From an uncultured Lachnospiraceae bacterium (lineage in GTDB: Bacteria > Bacillota > Clostridia > Lachnospirales > Lachnospiraceae), in contig CAMNTQ010000006.1 in the NCBI GenBank assembly GCA_946558695.1, positions 1-64,000 of the forward strand: a stretch of DNA of 64,000 nucleotides. The letters run 5' to 3'. The stretch's first letter is position 1; each line of letters starts with the position of its first letter. A program made the position numbers and the translations under genes. Positions 8,942 to 17,525 of the stretch are shown here, piece after piece. A model generated the notes under the pieces. That model had not been told where the DNA came from. It searched no databases and saw nothing but the letters and a program-made list of their open reading frames with translations.

Positions 8942-9682
8942 TCAAATAAACGAAAAGTTCATAGGCTTTTTTGTCTTGGGATGCGAGAATTCCAGCCGGT
9001 AAGAGCAGAGCTTTAGTTCCTGCCAGCCAGGATTTTCTGTGTTCTGAGGATTATATTTTGTGTCTCCGACGATCGGACAGCCTATGTTAGCAAGCTGAAC
9101 ACGTATCTGGTGGTGCCGGCCGGTGTGCAGATGGATATCAAGTTCTGTGAGGTTTGGACAGGCGGGATTGTTCGGAGTGCTTTGATTTCGGGTATTATAA
9201 TCCAGAGTAAAAAATCGCTGGTCAGCGGGAGCGGTTCGGTAGCTTAACCTTGCAAGTTTCGCTCCGGGAACCTCTTTCGTACAGATGCGGGAGGTATTGT
9301 CTTTTCCATTTTTCAGTATATAGTCTTCCAAAGTATCGGAAGCCTTAGACGGCTTGCCGAAAATCAAGGCGCGGTAATATTTTTCGAATCCATCGGTCTG
9401 AAGCTGCCTGTTTAGTTCTTTGGCGGCGAAAGGAGTCTTTGCGAACACCATGATTCCTTGTACTGGCTGGTCTAACCGATGGATGACCGCAAGATACGGT
9501 TCTCTTACAGAATTTCCGGCCAGAAAATTTTCAGAGGCAGCGTTCTTTGCTATGTGGGTTTTTAATATGCTCACCATATCCGGATTTTTAATACTTCTGC
9601 TCTGAGTGGCTGTGCCGGAAGGTTTTACGCATACAAGAATGTGATGATCTTCATATAATATGTCTAAAGATTGCACGCTCAT
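8942..9682 (-). CDS. RluA-family pseudouridine synthase
   Basis: This 246-residue protein is an RluA/RluD-type pseudouridine synthase. It has the catalytic motif HRLDQPVQG (the Asp is the nucleophile), the opening LYEDHHILVCVKPSG and the C-terminal LHTGRHHQIRVQLA. It lacks an S4 domain, like RluA and RluC-type short forms, so it probably modifies rRNA or tRNA uridines; the exact site cannot be told. AAGGAG lies 7 bases before the ATG. It is divergent from the exchanger gene. Confidence 0.9.
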   Translation of the reverse strand: MSVQSLDILYEDHHILVCVKPSGTATQSRSIKNPDMVSILKTHIAKNAASENFLAGNSVREPYLAVIHRLDQPVQGIMVFAKTPFAAKELNRQLQTDGFEKYYRALIFGKPSKASDTLEDYILKNGKDNTSRICTKEVPGAKLARLSYRTAPADQRFFTLDYNTRNQSTPNNPACPNLTELDIHLHTGRHHQIRVQLANIGCPIVGDTKYNPQNTENPGWQELKLCSYRLEFSHPKTKKPMNFSFI

Positions 9683-9778
9683 AAGAAATCTCCTTGACTT
9701 TATAATTATTCACTTTTATCATTTAACCATAGAGTGTAAAAAGATGCAAATAGAAGTTGATCTGTGGGAGGCTTTGGG

Positions 9779-10744
9779 ATGGATTATATATTACTGATTT
9801 TAGGGTTTTTATTGTTAATTAAAGGAGCTGATTTTTTTGTGGGGGGCAGTTCCAGCGTGGCGAAGCTTTTGAAAGTTCCCTCAATTGTCATCGGACTTAC
9901 GGTGGTTGCTTTCGGAACAAGTATGCCGGAACTGTCTGTCAGTGTAACGGCGGCGCTTATGGGGAACAATGATCTTGCAGTGAGTAATGTGCTTGGCTCT
10001 AATATCTTTAATCTGCTTGTGGTGCTTGGCTGCTGCGCAGTTATTTATCCTGTGGAGACAGAAGAATCTCTTCTTAAAAAGGAATTTCCTTTTTCTATAT
10101 TTATCAGTGTAATATTATTGCTTTTAAATTCAGACTTTTCTGTCAGAAAGGTATTAAGCGGCGGCGGAACTTTTGTTTTGGGAAGATTTGGAGGGGCACT
10201 GTTTTTAGTGTTATTCGCAGTTTTTTTGATGGCTACGGTAAAGTCGGCTCTGGCGTCCAGAGAGAAGCTGAAGGAATCCGAAGAGGAATATGAGGTGATG
10301 ACACCTCTCAAGAGCGGCATTTTTATAGTCGGCGGTCTTGCGGGGATTGTGCTTGGAGGAGATCTTGTAGTAGACAATGCCAGCGATATCGCGGAATATT
10401 TCGGATTGAGCCAGACATTTATCGGACTTACGATCGTGGCGCTCGGGACCTCGCTGCCGGAGCTTGTAACGTCTATGGTAGCGGCAAAGCGGGGCGAGAA
10501 TGGTCTGGCAGTAGGAAATGTAGTGGGTTCTAATATTTTCAATATTCTGCTGATTCTTGGGATATCTGCGGTGATCACGCCGATCCATCTGGATATATCA
10601 GCCGTCTATGATACGGTGATTCTGATTGCCGCAAGCGTGATCGTCTATGCTGCGGCGCTCAGTAAACGGGAAATTGAGAGAAAAGAGGGATTTTTGTTTC
10701 TTTTGGCGTATGCTGTGTTTTTTGTGTATATTTTACTGAGATAA
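9779..10744 (+). CDS. Calcium/sodium antiporter (CaCA family, YrbG-like)
   Basis: This 321-residue membrane protein has the two inverted alpha-repeats of the CaCA family: GLTVVAFGTSMPELSVS with GSNIFNLL in the first half, and GLTIVALGTSLPELVTS with GSNIFNIL in the second. Around ten hydrophobic segments can be seen, with a charged loop near residue 165-180. It should exchange calcium for sodium or protons. The start is the ATG at 9779 with GGGAGG 7 bases upstream; a GTG five codons earlier overlaps that ribosome site and is less likely. Confidence 0.92.
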   Translation: MDYILLILGFLLLIKGADFFVGGSSSVAKLLKVPSIVIGLTVVAFGTSMPELSVSVTAALMGNNDLAVSNVLGSNIFNLLVVLGCCAVIYPVETEESLLKKEFPFSIFISVILLLLNSDFSVRKVLSGGGTFVLGRFGGALFLVLFAVFLMATVKSALASREKLKESEEEYEVMTPLKSGIFIVGGLAGIVLGGDLVVDNASDIAEYFGLSQTFIGLTIVALGTSLPELVTSMVAAKRGENGLAVGNVVGSNIFNILLILGISAVITPIHLDISAVYDTVILIAASVIVYAAALSKREIERKEGFLFLLAYAVFFVYILLR

Positions 10745-10869
10745 TGGATAGCGTATAGTGACGGTAACGCATGTTGAAACCATAGAGGAAAAACGCATTA
10801 TTATGCGTTGCGGATTTGCTGTCTGGTGATTATAATAAAATTAATGATAGGAAAGGACAGGTAGAAAAG

Positions 10870-11310
10870 ATGAAGATTGGAATTGGAAATGATCATGCGG
10901 CAGTCGAGATGAAGAATGATGTCGCGGCATATCTGAAGGAAAAAGGCTATGATGTAGTAAATTATGGGACGGACAGCCATGAAAACTGCAGTTATCCTGA
11001 GTACGGCGAAAAGGTAGGCAGAGCTGTCGCAGATGGAGAAGTCGATCTTGGGATCCTCATCTGCGGGACAGGGGTAGGAATTTCTCTTGCGGCAAATAAG
11101 GTAAAAGGCGTCAGGGCGGTCGTATGTTCAGAGCCATATTCTGCAAGACTGTCCAGACAGCATAACAATACGAATGTGCTGGCCTTCGGAGCCAGAGTGA
11201 TTGGAATAGAGATGGCGAAGATGATCATTGATGAGTGGCTGAATGCGGAGTTCATGGGCGGACGGCATCAGACAAGAGTAGATATGATCATGGCGATAGA
11301 AGAAAAATAG
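10870..11310 (+). CDS. rpiB: Ribose-5-phosphate isomerase B (RpiB/LacAB family)
   Basis: This 146-residue protein has the RpiB pattern: KIGIGNDHAAVEMK at the N-terminus, the catalytic-loop GILICGTGVGISLAANK, and SRQHNNTNVLAFGAR. It interconverts ribose-5-phosphate and ribulose-5-phosphate; some homologues act on galactose-6-phosphate or allose-6-phosphate, but lacA/lacB pairs are absent here. The ATG at 10870 is preferred because the conserved N-terminus begins there and AGGACAGG precedes it; an upstream in-frame ATG would add 18 non-conserved residues. Confidence 0.92.
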   Translation: MKIGIGNDHAAVEMKNDVAAYLKEKGYDVVNYGTDSHENCSYPEYGEKVGRAVADGEVDLGILICGTGVGISLAANKVKGVRAVVCSEPYSARLSRQHNNTNVLAFGARVIGIEMAKMIIDEWLNAEFMGGRHQTRVDMIMAIEEK

Positions 11311-11341
11311 AAATGAGTATGACAAGTGAAGGAGAATTGCA

Positions 11342-12871
11342 ATGCAGGCAGTTGAATGGAGAAGGGATTATGAAGAATTTGAAGAAGTAGCGCGTCAATT
11401 TTATGCGGGAGAGATTCCGGCTCAGAAGTATAAAGGATTTTCTGGCGGCTTCGGAAGCTATGCGCAGCGGGGCGGGAAGGCGAGCATGTTAAGGCTCAGG
11501 CTTTCGGGCGGAAGAGTTAGCAAAGAAAAGCTTGGGTTTGTAGTAAAGGCAATCGAGAAATATAATATTGATAAAGTACATTTTACAACCTGCCAGACGA
11601 TACAGTTTCACAATCTGGGAGTGGATGCGGTATGTGAACTTGCGGTAGAAGCATTGGATTACGGAATTATTACGAGAGGCGGCGGCGGAGATTTTCCGAG
11701 AAATGTTATGGTGTCCCCGCTGGCAGGAGTAGAGCGTGGCGAGTATTTTGACGTAACACCTTTCGCAGAGGCGGCGGCAGACTATCTGATGGGATTTATT
11801 AAGACTGTAAAGCTTCCGAGAAAGCTAAAGGTATGCTTTTCTAATTCTCCGAAAAATGTACCTCACGCAACTTTCCGGGATCTGGGTTTTGCGGCGAGAG
11901 AGGACGGGAAGTTTGATGTATACAGCGCAGGCGGTCTTGGCAATAATCCGAAGATGGGCGTGAAGGTAGCAGAAGCAGTTGAAGGCAGCAAGATCCTTTA
12001 CTATATCAAAGCCATGGTAAATATGTTTGTGGCATACGGCAATTATGATAACCGCGCAAAGGCAAGAACCCGCTATATGCAGGATGTTCTGGGAGATAAA
12101 TATGCGGAAACCTTTAAGGAAAAGCTTGAAGAGGTCATGCAAGAGGAAGAGCTTGATATCGCAGTAGAGCCGAAAGAGATTACGAAGCGGCCGGACGGTA
12201 CGGCTGTAGAGGATAAGAGAGCGATTGCTCAGAAGCAGGAGGGACTCTATGCAGTAGAGTATCATCCGATCGGGGGATGTCCAAAGCCGTCAAAGCTGAA
12301 AGAGATCTATGAGGCTATGGCGGACATGGAGCAGACAGAACTTCGGATAGGGCCGGATGAGACCGTTTATATCATTAATTGTACCGGGAGCGAGGCAAAA
12401 AAGCTTCTCAAGGTTACGTCAGACAGTGCGGATACTGTGTTTGAGTCTTCTGTGGCATGTATCGGCGCAGCTATCTGTCAGGTTGGCGTGAGGGATTCCC
12501 AGAATCTCCTTCAGACGCTGGTAGCTGCTTCTAAAGAGTGGGGATTTGAAGACGGAGTTCTCCCGCGGATTCATATCTCAGGCTGTCCGTCATCCTGCGG
12601 AACACATCAGATTGGAAGGATCGGCTTTCGGGGCGGTGTGAAAAAGGCGGACGGTGCGATGCGGCCGGCATTTGTACTTACGATAAACGGCGAGGATGAA
12701 GAGGGAAGAGAGCGCTTCGGAGAACAGATCGGAACGATATTAGAGAGCGAGATCCCGGCATTCTTAAAAGAGCTGGGAACTGAGATTGAAGAATCAGGAA
12801 TGAAGTTTGATGAATGGTATGATGGACATGCAGAACGGTTCGCTGAGATAGCAAAGCCATATGTAGAATAA
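11342..12871 (+). CDS. Siroheme [4Fe-4S] nitrite/sulfite reductase-like protein
   Basis: This 509-residue protein has two ferredoxin-like and two siroheme/Fe4S half-domains. The cluster ligands are clear: CIGAAIC (C-X5-C) near residue 377 and GCPSSCG (C-X3-C) near residue 419. Substrate could be sulfite or nitrite; the sequence alone does not decide. No asrAB, cysJ or siroheme genes lie nearby, so an electron donor is not evident. AAGGAG lies 7 bases before the ATG. It is followed by a 400-base gap and the hypD-like locus, with no sign of a shared transcript. Confidence 0.85.
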   Translation: MQAVEWRRDYEEFEEVARQFYAGEIPAQKYKGFSGGFGSYAQRGGKASMLRLRLSGGRVSKEKLGFVVKAIEKYNIDKVHFTTCQTIQFHNLGVDAVCELAVEALDYGIITRGGGGDFPRNVMVSPLAGVERGEYFDVTPFAEAAADYLMGFIKTVKLPRKLKVCFSNSPKNVPHATFRDLGFAAREDGKFDVYSAGGLGNNPKMGVKVAEAVEGSKILYYIKAMVNMFVAYGNYDNRAKARTRYMQDVLGDKYAETFKEKLEEVMQEEELDIAVEPKEITKRPDGTAVEDKRAIAQKQEGLYAVEYHPIGGCPKPSKLKEIYEAMADMEQTELRIGPDETVYIINCTGSEAKKLLKVTSDSADTVFESSVACIGAAICQVGVRDSQNLLQTLVAASKEWGFEDGVLPRIHISGCPSSCGTHQIGRIGFRGGVKKADGAMRPAFVLTINGEDEEGRERFGEQIGTILESEIPAFLKELGTEIEESGMKFDEWYDGHAERFAEIAKPYVE

Positions 12872-12910
12872 ATACTCGGAAAAAATTAGAATAAGAGACT
12901 CCACAAAAAA

Positions 12911-12944
12911 AGAGCCAGGAACCTGTTTTTAGATTCTTGGCTCT
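12911..12944 (-). terminator. Intrinsic terminator facing left
   Basis: An 11-bp stem (AGAGCCAGGAA with TTCTTGGCTCT) has a 12-base loop. Reading the minus strand it is followed by a run of seven T, so it terminates leftward transcription, although the adjacent intact gene reads rightward. It directly follows the short minus-strand reading frame at 12955-13074. Confidence 0.6.
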
Positions 12945-12954
12945 ATAACTTTGC

Positions 12955-13074
12955 CTATGCGCTTCTATCCGCCTTCAGTTGTTTGACTTCCTCAAGAGAA
13001 AGTCCTGAACTTTTCCCTAAAGCGATCCACACAAATGCGAATATTGTCTTTACATCTAAATTACCAATTGAAAG
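12955..13074 (-). pseudogene. Possible 3-prime remnant of a minus-strand gene
   Basis: An open frame of 39 codons with no start codon ends in TAG just before a leftward terminator. The peptide (FAFVWIALGKSSGLSLEEVK followed by QLKADRSA) has protein-like composition and a hydrophobic then amphipathic pattern. An in-frame stop truncates it upstream. The rest of the 12872-13277 gap holds the terminator to the left and the hypD-locus promoter to the right. Confidence 0.3.
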
Positions 13075-13159
13075 CTAAACTTGAATCATTTAGGATTGTA
13101 ACAACTGACCTAGATTTATAAAAGAATTTGTACAATGAACATATAATCAGCATAGGATA

Positions 13160-13188
13160 TTGACAATTTTGTAGCAAAGTGTTATATT
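13160..13188 (+). promoter_or_regulatory. Strong sigma-A promoter of the glycyl radical locus
   Basis: TTGACA and TATATT are separated by exactly 17 bases, 90 bases upstream of the activase start codon. This is a near-consensus promoter. Confidence 0.75.
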
Positions 13189-13200
13189 TGTACTACGGTA

Positions 13201-13214
13201 TAGACTATAGTCTA
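13201..13214. promoter_or_regulatory. 14-bp palindrome at the presumed transcription start
   Basis: TAGACTATAGTCTA is a perfect palindrome starting 13 bases after the -10 box, so it would cover about +6 to +19. This is a typical place for a repressor operator on a strong promoter. No regulator gene is adjacent. Confidence 0.5.
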
Positions 13215-13277
13215 AAATGTAATTCTGCACAGGAAGATAGTAGAAATGTAGGCTGTCATTAATAAGAGGAAGATGGA

Positions 13278-14186
13278 ATGAATCATATTACGAACATACA
13301 AAAGTTTTCGATCCATGACGGAGACGGTATCCGCACTTCGGTTTTCTTTAAGGGGTGTCCGCTTAGATGTGAGTGGTGCCATAATCCGGAGACGCAAAGG
13401 TTTGAAAGAGAGATGCAGTTTGACTCGGGAAAATGCGTTGGCTGCGGAACTTGTGTGAAGGTCTGTCCGAACCATGCGCTTACTATGAAGGATGGAAAGC
13501 CGGTACTTGACAAAGAGACATGTACACTGTGCGGTAAGTGTGAGAATTTCTGTCCGGCGGGACTGCGGGAGATCATCGGCCGTGAATATACGGTGAAAGA
13601 GCTTGTGAAGGAGCTTGTGAAGGATCAGATGTTCTACGAGGAGTCCGGCGGGGGAGTGACGCTTTCCGGCGGAGAAGTTATGGCGATGGATACGGAATAT
13701 ATTCTGGCATTGGCAAAGGAGCTTAAGAGACAGGATATTCATGTTACGATTGATACATGCGGATATGTACCTTATGAAAAGCTGCAGGCGATTCTGCCGT
13801 ATGCGGATACATTCCTCTACGATGTGAAGGTGATGGATCCAAAGCTTCATAAACGATATATGGGTGTGGATAATAAGCTGATTATGGAGAATCTTGTGCG
13901 TTTGTCAGGCGACGGGGCGCGCATCTATATCAGGATTCCGACGATCAAAGAAGTGAACGGCAATGAGAAAAATATGAAAGAGACGATAGCGTTTCTGAAA
14001 AAACATGATATTCATCCGCCTCAGATTAATCTGCTGCCGTACCATGATACGGGAAGCAGCAAGTATCCGAAGCTGGATATGGAATATAAGGGAAAAGATT
14101 TACATGCACCGGATCAGGCACAGATGGAAGAGTTCAGAAAGCTTTTTGTCGATGCCGGATTCCAGAACACCAAAATAGGAGGGTAA
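13278..14186 (+). CDS. Glycyl radical enzyme activating enzyme (radical SAM)
   Basis: This 302-residue radical SAM protein installs the glycyl radical on the enzyme encoded next. It has the SAM cluster motif CPLRCEWC (C-X3-C-X2-C) near residue 30, then a ferredoxin-like insert with two Cx2Cx2Cx3C sites (CVGCGTCVKVC and CTLCGKCENFC), then the SAM-binding GGVTLSGGE near residue 120. The two-cluster insert is typical of activases for dehydratase-type glycyl radical enzymes rather than pyruvate formate-lyase. AAGAGGAAGATGGA precedes the ATG. It ends 4 bases before the dehydratase gene. Confidence 0.93.
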   Translation: MNHITNIQKFSIHDGDGIRTSVFFKGCPLRCEWCHNPETQRFEREMQFDSGKCVGCGTCVKVCPNHALTMKDGKPVLDKETCTLCGKCENFCPAGLREIIGREYTVKELVKELVKDQMFYEESGGGVTLSGGEVMAMDTEYILALAKELKRQDIHVTIDTCGYVPYEKLQAILPYADTFLYDVKVMDPKLHKRYMGVDNKLIMENLVRLSGDGARIYIRIPTIKEVNGNEKNMKETIAFLKKHDIHPPQINLLPYHDTGSSKYPKLDMEYKGKDLHAPDQAQMEEFRKLFVDAGFQNTKIGG

Positions 14187-14190
14187 TGAT

Positions 14191-16569
14191 ATGGCGAAAC
14201 TGCGTGGTATGAATGAAAGAATTCAGAAGCTCCGTGAACTGAGTGTGACAACACCGGTTCATATTGACCTTGAGAGGGCGAAGATTGAGACGGACTTTTA
14301 CAAGGCGAACGATGGAAAGTACTCTATTCCGGTTATGAGAGCAATGGTTCTCAAAGAGTATTTTTCTAAAAAGACGCTGTACCTTGGAGACGGCGAGCTG
14401 ATTGTCGGAGAAAAAGGAAAAGATCCGCAGGCTTCCCCGACATTCCCAGAGCTGTGCTGTCACAGTGTAGAGGATATGGTAGTTATGAGCGAGCGTGAAC
14501 TGGTATCCTTCCATACGACAGAAGAGGACAGAAAACTTCAGGCAGAGGAGATCATTCCGTACTGGACTGGAAGAAGCATGAGAGAAAAGATTCTTGCGAG
14601 AATGACTCCTGAGTGGCATGAGTGCTACAGTGCAGGCATGTTTACGGAATTTATGGAGCAGAGAGGTCCTGGACATACATGCGGCGGCGAGCAGGTATTT
14701 ACTACAGGTTACTTAGATTATAAAGAGAAGATTCAAAAGACAATGGCTGCATTGGATTATATCAATGATCCGGATGCGGTAAATAAATGCGAGGAATTGA
14801 AGGCGATGGATATCGCATGCGATGCCGTAATGATTCTCGGAGAGCGTTATCATAAGCTTGCTCTTGAGATGGCAGAGAAGGAAGCAGACGAGACAAGAAA
14901 GGCTGAGCTTCTAAAGATCGCGGAAAATCTTGAAGTTGTTCCGGCGCATAGTCCTAAGACTTACTGGCAGGCGATTCAGATTTATTGGTTCACACACCTT
15001 GCCGTCACTACAGAACTGAATCCGTGGGATGCATTCAGCCCGGGAAGACTTGACCAGCATTTGAATCCGTACTATGAGAGAGACGTAGAGGCGGGAATCC
15101 TTGATGACGGGAGAGCATTGGAACTCTTAGAGTGTCTGTGGGTGAAGTTCTACAATCAGCCGGCGCCGGTTAAGGTCGGCATCACACTTAAGGAAAGCGC
15201 TACTTATACAGATTTTGCGAATATCAATACAGGCGGGGTTACGCCGGACGGACGCAACGGTGTTAACAATGTAAGCTACCTGATCCTTGACTGTATGGAT
15301 GAGATGAAGCTGGTACAGCCGAACTCCAACGTAACCATCAGCAAGAAGACGCCGGCGAAGTTCTTAAAGAGAGCATGCGAGGTTTCCAGAGAGGGATGGG
15401 GACAACCGGCATTTTATAATACGGAGGCTCAGATCATGGAGCTTATTAATGCGGGAAAGAATCTTGAGGACGCAAGACGCGGCGGTTCTTCCGGGTGTGT
15501 GGAGACCGGAGCGTGGGGCAGCGAGGCTTATATTCTTACCGGATATTTAAATATCCCGAAGGTATTCCAGCTCACGCTGTTCAATGGGTTTGACCAGTAT
15601 TCTGGAAAGCAGATCGGCCTTGAGCTTGGATACGCAAAGGATTTTAAGACTTATGATGAGCTTTGGGAGGCGTTCAAAAAACAACTTCAACATATTGTGA
15701 ATATTAAGATCCGCGGCAACAATGTAATCGAGCAGCTTTATGCGCAGGAGATGCCGGCGCCGTGTCTTTCTGTTGTGACCAACGATTGTATCTCCAATGC
15801 AAAGGATTATAACGCAGGCGGCGCAAGGTATAATACGAATTATATTCAGGGTGTAGGTATCGGCACGGTTACAGACTGTCTTGCCGCTGTGAAATATAAT
15901 GTATATGACAAGCAGAACTTTACAATGGAGGAGCTTATTGAGGCGATGGAGCATGACTATGAAGGATACGATGCGATTTACCGTATGGTTCATGACAAGA
16001 CTCCAAAATATGGAAATGATGATGATTATGCGGATGATATCATGCAGGAGGTATTCGAGCTTTACAGAAGCGAGATCACAGGACGTCCCAATATGAAGGG
16101 CGGAAAATACGGCGTAGATATGCTTCCTACAACCTGCCATGTATATTTCGGTGATGTGATCCTTGCCACGCCGAATGGAAGGAAGGCGCACAAACCGGTA
16201 TCCGAAGGCATTTCCCCGGAGAAATCCGCGGACAGGAACGGCCCGACAGCAGTGATCAAGTCCTGCTCCAAGATGGATCATCTTGCGACGGCTGGGACAC
16301 TTCTGAATCAGAAGTTCACGCCGAATGTTGTCGCAGGGGATAAGGGACTTGATAATATGGCGAGCCTGATTCGTTCTTACTTCTCCATGGACGGACATCA
16401 TATCCAGTTCAATGTCATCGACAGACAGACTCTGATCGATGCGCAGAACAACCCGGAAGATTATAAAGACTTGATCGTCCGCGTTGCAGGATACAGCGAT
16501 TTCTTCCGCAATCTGGATAAACCGCTTCAGGATGAGATCATAGAGCGTACGGAACAGTCGTTTGAGTAA
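14191..16569 (+). CDS. hypD: Glycyl radical dehydratase, trans-4-hydroxy-L-proline dehydratase-like
   Basis: This 792-residue glycyl radical enzyme has the radical site VRVAGYS with Gly767 and the active-site motif GSSGCVETG with Cys436 and Glu438. The Cys-Val-Glu-Thr pattern, the GMFTEFMEQRGPGHT segment, the length and overall resemblance to remembered Clostridioides difficile HypD point to trans-4-hydroxyproline dehydratase, which forms pyrroline-5-carboxylate. That would let the cell use collagen-derived hydroxyproline. GGAGGG lies 6 bases upstream. Usual neighbour proC is missing here, so pyrroline-5-carboxylate reduction must be encoded elsewhere. Pyruvate formate-lyase is excluded by the single active-site Cys. 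Other hydroxyproline-type or unassigned dehydratases remain possible. Confidence 0.85.
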   Translation: MAKLRGMNERIQKLRELSVTTPVHIDLERAKIETDFYKANDGKYSIPVMRAMVLKEYFSKKTLYLGDGELIVGEKGKDPQASPTFPELCCHSVEDMVVMSERELVSFHTTEEDRKLQAEEIIPYWTGRSMREKILARMTPEWHECYSAGMFTEFMEQRGPGHTCGGEQVFTTGYLDYKEKIQKTMAALDYINDPDAVNKCEELKAMDIACDAVMILGERYHKLALEMAEKEADETRKAELLKIAENLEVVPAHSPKTYWQAIQIYWFTHLAVTTELNPWDAFSPGRLDQHLNPYYERDVEAGILDDGRALELLECLWVKFYNQPAPVKVGITLKESATYTDFANINTGGVTPDGRNGVNNVSYLILDCMDEMKLVQPNSNVTISKKTPAKFLKRACEVSREGWGQPAFYNTEAQIMELINAGKNLEDARRGGSSGCVETGAWGSEAYILTGYLNIPKVFQLTLFNGFDQYSGKQIGLELGYAKDFKTYDELWEAFKKQLQHIVNIKIRGNNVIEQLYAQEMPAPCLSVVTNDCISNAKDYNAGGARYNTNYIQGVGIGTVTDCLAAVKYNVYDKQNFTMEELIEAMEHDYEGYDAIYRMVHDKTPKYGNDDDYADDIMQEVFELYRSEITGRPNMKGGKYGVDMLPTTCHVYFGDVILATPNGRKAHKPVSEGISPEKSADRNGPTAVIKSCSKMDHLATAGTLLNQKFTPNVVAGDKGLDNMASLIRSYFSMDGHHIQFNVIDRQTLIDAQNNPEDYKDLIVRVAGYSDFFRNLDKPLQDEIIERTEQSFE

Positions 16570-16639
16570 ATAACAATTGTAGCGCACTCAACGGGCTTTG
16601 CATATACTGATAGTAAAAGAAAAAGAGAGTGTGACAGAC

Positions 16640-17401
16640 ATGCCTTATTCGGTTATGTTGGACGCCGGACACGGCGGTTCTAATCCCGGGGCGGTCTATA
16701 ACGGCCGTCAGGAGAAAGATGATGCACTCCGGCTGACACTTGCAATCGGAGAAATCCTGCAGAATAACGGGATAGATGTAGAGTATACAAGAACAACGGA
16801 TGTATATGAAAGCCCTTATGAAAAAGCGATGGAGGCCAATAACGCAGGCGCTGATTTTTTCGTATCCATTCATAGGAATTCATTCCCTACGGATAATCAG
16901 GTAATGGGAATCGAAAGTCTTGTTTATGATCTGTCGGGTATCAAGTATGAGATGGCGCAGAATATTGATGAACAGCTCGAAGCTGTCGGATTCGTAGACT
17001 TAGGGGTAAAAGCGAGGCCGAATCTTGTAGTTCTGAATCGGACGAATATGCCGTCTGTACTGGTAGAGGCCGGGTTTATCAATTCTGATACGGACAATCA
17101 GCTGTTCGATAATAATTTTCAGGATATTGCTGAGGCGATAGCGAGAGGAATCTTAGATACATTGTCCAATATCGGGGATATCAGAGAGCCCTATTACAGA
17201 GTGCAGGTGGGACTGTTTCGGAATAATATGAATGCGAACCGTCTTCTGGAAGAGCTTTTGGCTCAGGACTTTCCGGCATTTGTCGATAATGTAGGAGAAT
17301 ATAACAGAGTCCTCGTGGGAGGATATGATGATCTGAACACGGCTGTGGCTATGGAACAGAGACTTAAGCGGGCGGGGTACGATACATTGATCGTAAGCTG
17401 A
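16640..17401 (+). CDS. N-acetylmuramoyl-L-alanine amidase with SPOR-like tail
   Basis: This 253-residue protein has an Amidase_3 catalytic domain (MLDAGHGGSNPGA with the first zinc His, FVSIHRNS with the second, and the catalytic Glu in VLVEAGFI). A C-terminal SPOR-like domain of about 75 residues follows (YYRVQVGLFRN... VLVGGYDD... AMEQRLKRAGYDTLI). SPOR domains bind denuded septal peptidoglycan. No signal peptide is visible from the ATG at 16640, as in several sporulation amidases such as CwlC-type enzymes that act from the mother cell, which is a possible role (inference). AGAGAG lies before the ATG; an upstream in-frame ATG lacks a ribosome site. Confidence 0.88.
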   Translation: MPYSVMLDAGHGGSNPGAVYNGRQEKDDALRLTLAIGEILQNNGIDVEYTRTTDVYESPYEKAMEANNAGADFFVSIHRNSFPTDNQVMGIESLVYDLSGIKYEMAQNIDEQLEAVGFVDLGVKARPNLVVLNRTNMPSVLVEAGFINSDTDNQLFDNNFQDIAEAIARGILDTLSNIGDIREPYYRVQVGLFRNNMNANRLLEELLAQDFPAFVDNVGEYNRVLVGGYDDLNTAVAMEQRLKRAGYDTLIVS

Positions 17402-17426
17402 AGGCCGGAGGATGATTAAAAAGTAT

Positions 17427-17476
17427 ATAGGAGCGGGATATCTGAGAAAATGAAGGAGGATGATACCCGCTCCTAT
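17427..17476. terminator. Bidirectional terminator between amidase and alpha-galactosidase
   Basis: A 15-bp stem (left arm ATAGGAGCGGGATATC, one bulged base) encloses a loop of about 19 bases between two convergent genes and is flanked by T-rich and A-rich runs. Confidence 0.6.
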
Positions 17477-17525
17477 TATTGTCCGAACTGCTAATCTGCA
17501 GGATCAGCATCTAAATAGCACAAAA

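Noticed and set aside
10792..10809. Hairpin AACGCAT/ATGCGTT before rpiB as a terminator
   Set aside because: Only 7 bp with a 4-base loop and no U-tract; it may be chance.
14191..16569. Pyruvate formate-lyase or choline trimethylamine-lyase
   Set aside because: The active site has one Cys in GCVETG and not the Cys-Cys pair of pyruvate formate-lyase; the length and the Gly-Cys-Val-Glu-Thr context fit hydroxyproline dehydratase better than choline lyase, and no microcompartment genes are near.
15547..16587. Long minus-strand open frame of 346 codons opposite the hypD-like gene
   Set aside because: It lies fully antisense to a clearly recognised glycyl radical enzyme, has no ribosome site and encodes no recognisable motif; codon bias of the sense gene explains it.
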